Positions 1 through 5,477 of a stretch of 5,477 nucleotides of DNA are shown piece after piece. The notes beneath the pieces are model-generated. The model was not told where the DNA came from and made no database searches. It saw only the letters and a program-made list of their open reading frames with translations. Position numbers and translations under genes: made by a program. The stretch lies in assembly GCA_022567365.1 (NCBI GenBank), contig JADFHG010000279.1, positions 1-5,477 of the forward strand. Direction: 5' to 3'. Within the stretch, counting starts at the first letter, position 1, and each line of letters starts with the position of its first letter. The stretch is from Planctomycetota bacterium (GTDB taxonomy: Bacteria; Planctomycetota; Phycisphaerae; UBA1845).

Positions 1-871
1 TGGGGAAACCGATATCCCCCAACACACGCAGCCAATCGGGGATGCCGCACTCGACCGCGCGAATCAGCGTGTCCCCGCACTCGCCCGGTCTCCCGTTGCA
101 GCCTGGAAAAAAGGCGTATTCCGAGACGCCCGGATTCGCGGTCCCGTCGATCGGGTTTTCGACCTCTAGAACCATGAAGCCCGACGTGATCGTCGGCGGG
201 GCCGCCATCGCAACCGACACAATCGTAAAGTTGTCGGTCGCGTCGATCGTGACGACGTCCGTCGAGACCAGCACCGACGTAGCCAGCGATGCCGGGCTGC
301 ACGTCGTGGCCTCGTAGATGTTGATGTTGAGATCGGTACTGGTGGCCACAATCGGGACGAACTCTTGGATGCCGAAGTCGACGGCCGTGACGGTCAGGGC
401 GCCGACGACGCCCTCGAGGGCCAAGTCGAAGCAGCGGGCATGGCCGTTCGGCACGACGATGCCATCCAACTGGCACGCGATCGCCGTGTTCTCGACGATT
501 TCCATGCTGCAACTCTGCGTGATGAAACAGTCCGGACCGACGCACTCGCTTTGCGGGCATGCGCAATGACCACCGGCGACTTTGCCGCCAGCGCGATCGC
601 CGAGCGCTGACTCGCCCGGATGCTGCAACAAGATACCATGCCGCAACGGCTCATCGACCGCCGGTCTTTCGCGGAGGCGGTCTTCCGCCCCGGCCGCGAT
701 TGCCGGCACCGCCCGGGCGGAAAGAAACGCCAAGACCGCCAAGACCAAGAGGTGGAGCGGTATCGCGGAAATCAGGTGCCGGGCCGATGCGCAGGACGCA
801 ACAGCAGCCGCCCCCCATAGCATCGACCGGATCTCCGGCTGACATACCGGTTGCACTGCATCGTGTTTCAT
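1..871 (-). CDS. Secreted protein with cysteine-rich linker and beta-sandwich-like domain; partial, 3' end beyond the left edge
   Basis: The frame is open from the ATG at 871-869 to the window edge: 290 codons with no stop. The N-terminus looks like a signal peptide with a long n-region, a hydrophobic core at residues 33-50 (HLLVLAVLAFL) and likely cleavage after AIAA near residue 60. Residues 61-100 are polar and featureless. Residues 103-121 are cysteine-rich (C103, C105, C110, C115, C121). From about residue 120 there is a beta-rich domain: ARCFDL at 145-150, VTAVDFGI at 161-168, LNINIYE at 181-187, GFMVLEV at 231-237, FFPGCN at 254-259 and CGIPDWLRVLGDIGFP at 275-290. From memory, this motif order (R-x-F-D, V-x-F-G-I, N-I-Y, PG-x-N, C-G-I...IGFP) recurs in exported planctomycete and Bacteroidetes proteins. 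I know no Pfam name or function for it. IGFP usually lies close to the end of this domain, so the domain is probably nearly complete here. The start is supported by GGAG 8 nt upstream, but an ATG at 823 (residue 17) also has GGAG 9 nt upstream and gives a shorter n-region. The gene is confident; the function is unknown. Confidence 0.85.
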   Translation of the reverse strand, partial: MKHDAVQPVCQPEIRSMLWGAAAVASCASARHLISAIPLHLLVLAVLAFLSARAVPAIAAGAEDRLRERPAVDEPLRHGILLQHPGESALGDRAGGKVAGGHCACPQSECVGPDCFITQSCSMEIVENTAIACQLDGIVVPNGHARCFDLALEGVVGALTVTAVDFGIQEFVPIVATSTDLNINIYEATTCSPASLATSVLVSTDVVTIDATDNFTIVSVAMAAPPTITSGFMVLEVENPIDGTANPGVSEYAFFPGCNGRPGECGDTLIRAVECGIPDWLRVLGDIGFP

Positions 872-879
872 GACAAGCG

Positions 880-883
880 CTCC
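880..883 (-). promoter_or_regulatory. Ribosome binding site of the partial secreted-protein gene
   Basis: GGAG reads on the minus strand at 883-880, with 8 nt between it and the ATG at 871. This favours 871 as the start. The competing ATG at 823 also has a GGAG, 9 nt upstream, so the site supports this start but does not settle it. Confidence 0.65.
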
Positions 884-906
884 ATCAATCAACGAGCCTT
901 CCATAC

Positions 907-924
907 CGGCTTCCGGAGAAGCCG
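907..924 (-). other. Leader hairpin with UCCG tetraloop
   Basis: On the minus strand, CGGCTTC (924-918) and GAAGCCG (913-907) form a perfect 7-bp stem around the loop TCCG. A C-G pair closes the loop, so in RNA this is a cUNCGg-type tetraloop, a class known to be unusually stable. It lies 36-53 nt upstream of the ATG at 871, inside the predicted leader. No T-run follows, so it is not a terminator. A role in mRNA stability or translation is inference. Confidence 0.55.
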
Positions 925-934
925 TTTCAAGTTC

Positions 935-947
935 CCGAGGTTCTCGG
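935..947 (-). other. Small leader hairpin
   Basis: CCGAG and CTCGG form a perfect 5-bp stem with a 3-nt loop, just upstream of the UCCG tetraloop hairpin in the same leader. Five pairs is short and could be chance in GC-rich DNA. The similar hairpin at 1148-1165 is why it is listed. Confidence 0.3.
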
Positions 948-982
948 TCGTGTTCTTGGAGAAACAACTGATGGTTATCGGA

Positions 983-1011
983 AGTATACAACATTGGTAA
1001 CTGTTTATCAC
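983..1011 (-). promoter_or_regulatory. Sigma70-like promoter of the partial secreted-protein gene
   Basis: On the minus strand there is a -35-like GTGATA (1011-1006, 4 of 6 to TTGACA), a 17-bp spacer and a -10-like TATACT (988-983, 5 of 6 to TATAAT). The segment from about 960 to 1010 is clearly more AT-rich than its surroundings, as expected of a promoter. Transcription would start near 976, giving a leader of about 105 nt before the ATG at 871. The position, downstream of the terminator at 1206-1174, fits an independent transcription unit. Confidence 0.5.
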
Positions 1012-1012
1012 A

Positions 1013-1147
1013 GACGTCTTCCGACGGTAATCGGTCGTGCAACCGGGCCGATCGGGGCCGCGGGCGCGCAACGCCGACCTGGCCACGCCCGATGGCGCTC
1101 CCTGCGGGGGCGCCCTGACGACGCGCAGCGGGCTTGCACCGTTAGGC
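1013..1147. other. GC-rich intergenic segment, no gene recognised
   Basis: This lies between the terminator region and the promoter of the downstream gene. The one structure I can point to is an inverted repeat at 1094-1114: GGCGCTCCC, loop TGC, then GGGGGCGCC. As plus-strand RNA it pairs over 9 positions with one U-G wobble; on the minus strand that position is a C-A mismatch. Open frames across here are arginine-rich, run through the terminator stem and lack a convincing ribosome site, so I call no gene. Confidence 0.4.
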
Positions 1148-1165
1148 TGCCGAGTGTTCTCGGCA
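1148..1165. other. Hairpin just downstream of the terminator
   Basis: TGCCGAG (1148-1154) and CTCGGCA (1159-1165) form a perfect 7-bp stem with a 4-nt loop. On the minus strand it follows the terminator's weak U-tract by only a few bases, so it could act as a back-up terminator or a 3'-end stabiliser. No T-run follows it on either strand. Confidence 0.4.
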
Positions 1166-1206
1166 CACACAAGAAGAGCCCGCAACTCGTATCGTTGCGG
1201 GCTCTT
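1166..1206 (-). terminator. Rho-independent-type terminator of the FG-GAP protein gene
   Basis: Arms at 1206-1194 and 1186-1174 form a perfect 13-bp stem (AAGAGCCCGCAAC against GTTGCGGGCTCTT) with a 7-nt loop. On the minus strand TTCTTGTGTGTG follows; this is T-rich but broken by G, so the U-tract is weak. The hairpin begins 58 nt after the TAG stop at 1267-1265, a normal distance. On the plus strand no T-run follows, so it serves the minus-strand gene. Confidence 0.75.
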
Positions 1207-1264
1207 ATGAGGAACATTTATGTCCGGATCGCCTGTGGCGCCCGTGCGGGATACCTTGTTCGCG

Positions 1265-4200
1265 CTACCGGTTCGATCCGAAATTGTTTCCGTAGATCAC
1301 ATACACCTCGCCGGCGTTCGAGCGTCGGCCCACGTTGGCGTTGCCGCCCGGGGCATCGGGTCCCTGTGGGAACGACAGGTCGATGAAGTCGGCCTTGCGG
1401 TTGCCGATTGCAATATCGCCGAACCCGTCGTTGTTGATGTCTCCGATAAACGCGACCGTGTCGGGCGGGGCCTCATTGGGTGTACCCTTCACGTAGGGAC
1501 TGATGAACACGATGCCCGGTAGCGTTTCGGTGCCGACGGTCTCGAGGGAGAACGTCTGGTTGATGAGGTGCGTTCCGCCGAAGATCAGGTAGACGACGCC
1601 CAGACGTTCGCGTCCGGCGTCGTCGATCCTCGTCTCGCCGGGGACGGCAATGAGCAGGTCGCCGAAGCCGTCCTCGTTGAAATCGCCGGCCGAACTGACG
1701 GCCGTGCCGGCCCTATGCCCGGTCCCGGCGCCGAAGAAAATCGTCCCGCGCAGGTCGGCGGTCGCGATCTGTGTGATGTCGCGATCACCCGTGACGGTCT
1801 GTCCGCCGAATATGATGGCGACAAACCCGTTGTCGACCAGGTTGTCACAGCAATTCGTTTGACCGCTGCAAAGACAGTCGAAGACGGCCTGGTCGCTCGC
1901 GTCCACATCGGCGTCGTTGTCATAATCGAAGGCCTTGCACTCGTCGCTGGTCAAGAGGTCGTTGTCGATCAGTGGGTTGTTCGTATCCTCGAATTCGGAG
2001 CGACAACCTTGGAACGTGGCCTGAGCGTCGAGATCACAGGTGAACCCCTGTGCGCAGCTCGAGCGCTGCACGCCGCCGAAGTCCGTGGTCGGCGAGGAAA
2101 TGAAGACGTCGTCGATCGCGTCACCGTCCACGTCGAGCCCGGTGCTCTGCGTCGTACCGATTCGATCGCCCGGCAGCACGCCCCTGATGCGGAGCATCGG
2201 TGGACGCAGGACCGGGTTTCCCGCATTGGTCAATCTGTAGTCGCCGGCCACGTTGCGCCCGAACAGAATGTACGCGGCGCCCGTCTCGCATCCTTCCTTA
2301 AGGAGGCCACCCGCTTCACAGCTAGCCGGGTCGACGTCGCGATCGTTGAGCGGCGCGCCGGCGAGCAGGTCGGGCACGCCGTCCTGATTGAAGTCGCCGG
2401 CGGTTTGACCGTCGCCGAGTCGGTCGTCAATGTGTTCGGCAAAGACCTCGAAGCGATCTTCAGGAATATGCACGTCGCGCGGCCTTAGCTGTTGGCAACT
2501 GCCGAATGGAGCGAATCCCGAAAGGTGCTGCTCGAGCACCGGGATCACGCTCGAACTGTTGAACGGAGTGGCCTTGTCACGCCAGTTCGTGTCATTGTAT
2601 GGAACCCCATCCGCCCGGCCCGGCAGCACGACGATACTGCCGAAGAACTGCGTCGAGCAAAGGTGCGTACTAAACAAGCCCATCGGTGTCTGCCCGACCG
2701 GCGGGCAGGTCGCCCCGAACTGCGTCCTGAGGTCCGCGAGATACCGTTCATTGAGCGGCGCCGAGATGACGATCTCGTCGAATCCGTCGTTGGTGACGTC
2801 GCCGAGTCGGTCAATGCTCTCACCGAACAGACCGCCGCGCGCATCCTGGCGGAGCTGAAACACGTCCAAGGAGTCGAACCAACCGGCCACGAAGCGAGCG
2901 CCGGCAATGTGCCCCACCTCGCCCGGGCTCTGCGCGCGGACGCTGATCGCACCTTGAACGCAGTTCGTGCTTCCCGCGTCGACGTTCAGCGAGCAGTTGC
3001 CGTCCTGTGCCACGAGTTCCAATGACACGACCGTCTTATCGAGTCGATCCGGGCTGAAGGTGTCCGTGGGGCGATTCTCACTATCAATGATGAGGCCCAT
3101 GCCCCCGCCGTACCAATAGTGGTCGTCGTTATCGTTGCCAACCGGATTCGTGAAGTTGTTGACGAAGGGGTCGGGGTAACATCCGCCGGAGGCGAGGGCG
3201 TTGAGACGGTCATACTCGATGATGAGCTTGGGCCGGAAGTCGATACCGCCCGACCATTCACTGGAAGCGATCGATGCCGGGATCGCGGCCAGGATATCGT
3301 CTCCGGGAACGATGATGAACCGGAGTTCGTTTTGGAACTCCGCGAGTTGACCGAGAATCAGCTGGATGACCACCGGGGTCACATCGACCACCACGGGAAC
3401 GAAGACGTCCTGCGCCGAAACCGTATCCAAATCCTCCGTGGCATAGTCGGCGAACTCCGGGTCGTCGCCGGCGACGGGCGCGCCGCCGTTCACCGCATCG
3501 AAGGACGAGAAAGACACCTGATCATCGAAATCGGTGAAGAGCTGATGCACCGCACCTTCCCCCGCGGTCCCGAACACCGCGAACACGGTGAGCTCAAGCG
3601 TCGCCGAGATCGATGCAAAGTCGATGTCATTCGCGAGATCCGGAAGCCCGTCGAGCACGTCGGCGAACTTCATCAGCACCCACATACTGTTGTCGGGGCC
3701 GGCGTTCACCCAGGTGATCTGTTGATCTATTCCCGCGGTCAAGGTTGGAAACGCACTGCTGATGGAAGTGTCGTCGATGCCGAGGTAGTTTTCCGTCAGG
3801 GCATTGACCAGATCGTCGTTCTCGAACACCCGCTTGCCGTTGCTGCCCTGCCGGAATTCGACCCGTACCGAAAGGATGTTTGCGCCGCTGACAGTGACGT
3901 CTTCGTCGCCGGGGTCGAAGTCCATCATCTCGACCGCGCCGGCGACATGCGACATTCCGAATAGCAGCTCCGGCCTGCCATCGCCGCTGAGGTCGTTGAT
4001 CCAGGCGACGTCGGTGATTCCGTTCGTGAAGGGGTTGTCCTCGAATAGCGTGTCCGCTCGGATCGGCGGCGCCTCGAAGAGGACTCCGGCCACGACGTCG
4101 GAAACCGAGTTCACGGGGATCACGCCGCCGAATCGTTCCTGGTCACGGCCGTAGATGAGGTAGGCTTCGCCTATGGGTCCGAAGTTTCGGGGGTTACCGT

Positions 4201-5272
4201 ATTGCGCGACGATGACAAAGTCGGCGACGCCGTCCCCGTCGAAATCGCTGACTCCGTCGACGGTCGACCCCGTACGGGCGGCGGGACTGAATCCGTCAAA
4301 GACCGCGCCCGAAATGTCCCGGCCGATGTCCGCGAGGTCGACGATTCCGGATGCCAACTCGACCACGTTGATGGTCCCGTCGGCGTACTGATGGATGGGC
4401 GGGTTCGTTCCGTCGTTTACCGTTACCCTGATGAAGTACGGCTCGCCGCCCGGACGGGGCCGAATGATAGTAAGGTCGATTAGGTTGTCGAACGTTCTGG
4501 TATCGGTGAGACCCTCCTCGATCGTCGTCACTGTCAGTACGATGATCTTATCGGGGTCGGGATTCGCAGGATCGTCATTGTTGGGATCCTGGTCCAGATC
4601 GAGCAGGATAAACAGGTCCAGGGTGCTGTCGGGGTCGTACGGGGGCGGGTTGACAACGGCCGGGTCATTCGGGTCGATGTTCTCGTCCGGTCTGATCACG
4701 ATGGTGAGGATGTCATCCTGCGCGACGCTTCGATTGAACGCGGGCTCCAGCACGGCCACCTGGGGCGGCGATGTCGGTGGAGCCTGCCCCGGCTCGGTAA
4801 CGTTGATCTGAACCCGTCGCTCTTCACCTTCCTCAGTGGTCATCGCGAAGACCTCGCTCGGCACATTCACGCCGTCCGAGATGACACCCCTGAGGTTGTA
4901 CGTACGATTGAACGGTATGAGGTCCGTCTGAACCGTGATCTTGCTCGGACCCGAGAGGTCGTTCTCCTCGATGCCGGCTATAAGAAGGATCGAGTCGTTG
5001 GTGGCCGTATCAATGAGCGAGAAGCTGATGCTCGCGTTGGAATCACGATCCGAGTCGGTCCATTCGATGACAAACTGGTCCTTTTGCCCGATCGAAAAGT
5101 TTTCGTTGGGTTCGGTAATGGTCAGGATGGGGGGGTCATTGCCGGTCGTTGCAGGTCCGGAAACGACAAATGGGGCCGGCGCCCCACAGAAGGTTAGCGC
5201 AGTCAACATGCCCGCGACTGCGGAAGTCGCGACTAATGTCCGTCCATGTCGAGCAACCAGGGTTCGCATCAT
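1265..5272 (-). CDS. Large exported FG-GAP (integrin alpha-like) beta-propeller protein with DNRLRE-like and dockerin-like inserts
   Basis: The product is 1335 residues from the ATG at 5272 to TAG at 1267-1265. GGAG at 5285-5282 lies 9 nt from this ATG; the next codon (5269) is also ATG and possible. The frame is open to the right edge, but the upstream residues are arginine-rich and not gene-like, while MMRTLVARHGRTLVATS followed by a hydrophobic run is a typical export signal. C29 follows LTF, a poor lipobox, so lipoprotein status is doubtful. Two Ig/cadherin-like domains follow (about 47-160 and 169-305). The rest is an FG-GAP propeller with calcium loops of DxDxDGxxD type starting at D343, D427, D825, D960, D1047, D1197 and D1278. 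Closing strands end near 375, 730, 885, 1005, 1156, 1232 and 1328 (for example AYLIYG, AYILFG, VYVIYG). Two domains interrupt it, at about 451-690 and 1070-1148. Sixteen cysteines, all after residue 697 apart from C29, suggest disulfides outside the cytoplasm. The family is known for calcium-stabilised adhesion or ligand binding; the ligand here is unknown. Confidence 0.93.
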   Translation of the reverse strand: MMRTLVARHGRTLVATSAVAGMLTALTFCGAPAPFVVSGPATTGNDPPILTITEPNENFSIGQKDQFVIEWTDSDRDSNASISFSLIDTATNDSILLIAGIEENDLSGPSKITVQTDLIPFNRTYNLRGVISDGVNVPSEVFAMTTEEGEERRVQINVTEPGQAPPTSPPQVAVLEPAFNRSVAQDDILTIVIRPDENIDPNDPAVVNPPPYDPDSTLDLFILLDLDQDPNNDDPANPDPDKIIVLTVTTIEEGLTDTRTFDNLIDLTIIRPRPGGEPYFIRVTVNDGTNPPIHQYADGTINVVELASGIVDLADIGRDISGAVFDGFSPAARTGSTVDGVSDFDGDGVADFVIVAQYGNPRNFGPIGEAYLIYGRDQERFGGVIPVNSVSDVVAGVLFEAPPIRADTLFEDNPFTNGITDVAWINDLSGDGRPELLFGMSHVAGAVEMMDFDPGDEDVTVSGANILSVRVEFRQGSNGKRVFENDDLVNALTENYLGIDDTSISSAFPTLTAGIDQQITWVNAGPDNSMWVLMKFADVLDGLPDLANDIDFASISATLELTVFAVFGTAGEGAVHQLFTDFDDQVSFSSFDAVNGGAPVAGDDPEFADYATEDLDTVSAQDVFVPVVVDVTPVVIQLILGQLAEFQNELRFIIVPGDDILAAIPASIASSEWSGGIDFRPKLIIEYDRLNALASGGCYPDPFVNNFTNPVGNDNDDHYWYGGGMGLIIDSENRPTDTFSPDRLDKTVVSLELVAQDGNCSLNVDAGSTNCVQGAISVRAQSPGEVGHIAGARFVAGWFDSLDVFQLRQDARGGLFGESIDRLGDVTNDGFDEIVISAPLNERYLADLRTQFGATCPPVGQTPMGLFSTHLCSTQFFGSIVVLPGRADGVPYNDTNWRDKATPFNSSSVIPVLEQHLSGFAPFGSCQQLRPRDVHIPEDRFEVFAEHIDDRLGDGQTAGDFNQDGVPDLLAGAPLNDRDVDPASCEAGGLLKEGCETGAAYILFGRNVAGDYRLTNAGNPVLRPPMLRIRGVLPGDRIGTTQSTGLDVDGDAIDDVFISSPTTDFGGVQRSSCAQGFTCDLDAQATFQGCRSEFEDTNNPLIDNDLLTSDECKAFDYDNDADVDASDQAVFDCLCSGQTNCCDNLVDNGFVAIIFGGQTVTGDRDITQIATADLRGTIFFGAGTGHRAGTAVSSAGDFNEDGFGDLLIAVPGETRIDDAGRERLGVVYLIFGGTHLINQTFSLETVGTETLPGIVFISPYVKGTPNEAPPDTVAFIGDINNDGFGDIAIGNRKADFIDLSFPQGPDAPGGNANVGRRSNAGEVYVIYGNNFGSNR
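1829..2065 (-). other. Cysteine-rich, dockerin-like insert in propeller blade 5
   Basis: Residues about 1070-1148 separate the fifth calcium loop (D1047-D1055) from its closing strand GFVAIIFGG (1149-1157). The insert holds eight cysteines (1073, 1079, 1090, 1112, 1133, 1135, 1141, 1142) and the loop DYDNDADVDASD at 1116-1127. Its acidic residues sit at loop positions 1, 3, 5, 7, 9 and 12, with F1131 after it, matching one half of a type I dockerin calcium loop. The glycine usual at position 6 is alanine. A clear second loop is not visible, so cohesin binding is not implied. It may be a local calcium- and disulfide-stabilised module. Confidence 0.65.
3203..3922 (-). other. DNRLRE/CBM96-like beta-sandwich domain inserted in propeller blade 2
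   Basis: Residues about 451-690 lie between the second calcium loop (D427-E435) and the blade's closing strand GGMGLIID (723-730). Pattern features fit the DNRLRE family: DDTSIS near 500, a hydrophobic MWVLMKF strand at 530-536, ISATLELTVF at 555-564, a VVDVTPVVIQLILG helix-like stretch at 628-641, LRFIIVPGDD at 650-659, SSEW at 670-673 and the terminal RPKLIIEYD at 680-688. The family is found in secreted proteins and some members are carbohydrate-binding modules. The family call is by eye; carbohydrate binding here is inference. Confidence 0.6.
4358..5134 (-). other. Two tandem Ig/cadherin-like domains ahead of the propeller
   Basis: Residues 47-160 open with PPILTITEPN and contain FVIEWTDSDRDSNASISF. 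Residues 169-305 open with PPQVAVLEPA and contain LTIVIRPDE and YFIRVTVNDGTN. The repeated opening (PP, then V/I strand, then EP), the acidic turn after strand two and the ISDGVN / VNDGTN endings indicate two copies of one beta-sandwich fold. The second copy has a D/N/P-rich loop at about 219-242. Such domains usually act as spacers between the cell surface and a binding head. Confidence 0.6.
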
Positions 5273-5281
5273 CAGGGTCAT

Positions 5282-5285
5282 CTCC
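5282..5285 (-). promoter_or_regulatory. Ribosome binding site of the FG-GAP protein gene
   Basis: GGAG reads on the minus strand at 5285-5282. It directly abuts an ATG at 5281, which is too close to use, and sits 9 nt from the ATG at 5272 and 12 nt from the ATG at 5269. This selects 5272, or less likely 5269, over the in-frame ATG at 5281 and the GTG at 5449. Confidence 0.65.
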
Positions 5286-5477
5286 GTTTGGGCCGTTCGA
5301 AATCCCGTTGGGTCGGCGGTGGATCGGCGGGCAGCCTCGCCGCGCCATCCACAAGCGGGCGTCCGTGCCATGCGGTAGCCGGGACCGGGCAAGCCACATC
5401 TCGTCGGATCAGTGCGGCGTCGTCGAAACACAAGCCACGTCCACACCACCGGCCAACCGGCTTGCCGGCTGTTCGAC
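5286..5477. other. Upstream region of the FG-GAP protein gene; no gene or clear promoter seen
   Basis: The frame of the downstream gene stays open here but encodes an arginine- and proline-rich stretch without domain character. I found no pair of -35/-10 boxes worth calling in this GC-rich DNA. At 5449-5468, CCGG occurs three times at exact 8-base spacing and can fold back on itself. It may be part of a structure cut by the right edge. Confidence 0.35.

Noticed and set aside
1094..1114. Inverted repeat as a small RNA or terminator
   Set aside because: No promoter on the plus strand and no T-run after it. On the minus strand the stem has a mismatch. It is too little to support an RNA gene.
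889..1185. Minus-strand open frame of 98 codons in the intergenic region
   Set aside because: It starts inside the terminator stem, crosses the promoter and hairpins, and gives an arginine-rich product without domain character.
994..1386. Plus-strand open frame of 130 codons
   Set aside because: It reads through the terminator palindrome and into the antisense of the FG-GAP gene end, and its product is arginine-rich and featureless.
1568..2488. Plus-strand open frame of 306 codons
   Set aside because: It lies wholly antisense to the FG-GAP gene, whose frame shows clear domain motifs. Its product has no recognisable domain and its openness follows from GC-rich codon bias.
3119..3964. Plus-strand open frame of 281 codons
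   Set aside because: It is antisense to the blade 2 insert. The translation is rich in charged residues with no signal or domain, a typical mirror frame.
5182..5193. Lipoprotein signal (lipobox) at LTFC, residues 26-29 of the FG-GAP protein
   Set aside because: Phenylalanine immediately before the cysteine is not accepted in normal lipoboxes (G, A or S expected), so I call a general export signal only.
5273..5449. Extending the FG-GAP protein to an in-frame GTG at 5449
   Set aside because: The extra 59 residues are arginine-rich and would bury the export signal. The GGAG at 5285-5282 fits the ATG at 5272 instead.
5449..5468. Three CCGG copies at 8-base spacing as a direct repeat or terminator
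   Set aside because: Only four bases repeat, the DNA is GC-rich, there is no T-run, and the structure is cut by the window edge.

Overview
The window carries two genes for exported proteins, both on the minus strand, and one intergenic region between them. The organism looks like a GC-rich bacterium, most likely a planctomycete (Planctomycetota) or a close relative. That rests on protein style, not a marker gene: calcium-loop FG-GAP repeats, a single dockerin-like loop ending in a cysteine cluster, a DNRLRE-type sandwich domain, and a downstream secreted domain ending in a CGI...DIGFP motif. These recur together in planctomycete secreted proteins. No ribosomal, tRNA or phylogenetic marker gene is present, so the assignment is an inference.

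Layout, read along the minus strand from the right edge. Positions 5477-5273 are a GC-rich upstream region with no promoter I can support. Positions 5272-1265 encode a 1335-residue exported protein: a signal peptide, two Ig/cadherin-like beta-sandwich domains, then an FG-GAP beta-propeller. I count seven calcium loops and seven matching closing strands. Blade 2 carries a roughly 240-residue DNRLRE-like insert, and blade 5 carries a cysteine-rich, dockerin-like insert. A strong 13-bp hairpin terminator lies at 1206-1174, with a smaller hairpin behind it.

A second transcription unit then starts. It has a good sigma70-like promoter at 1011-983, a leader of about 105 nt with two hairpins (one capped by a UCCG tetraloop), a ribosome binding site at 883-880, and an open reading frame from 871 that runs off the left edge. 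This partial gene encodes at least 290 residues of a secreted protein: a signal peptide, a cysteine-rich linker and a beta-sandwich-like domain. The motif at the edge suggests that this domain is nearly complete.

The two genes are in tandem, but the terminator and the second promoter suggest separate expression. Both products should act outside the cytoplasm, probably in adhesion or surface/matrix binding. No enzyme active site, mobile element, CRISPR array, tRNA or rRNA is visible. The most notable structure is the large propeller with two unrelated domains inserted at equivalent blade positions.
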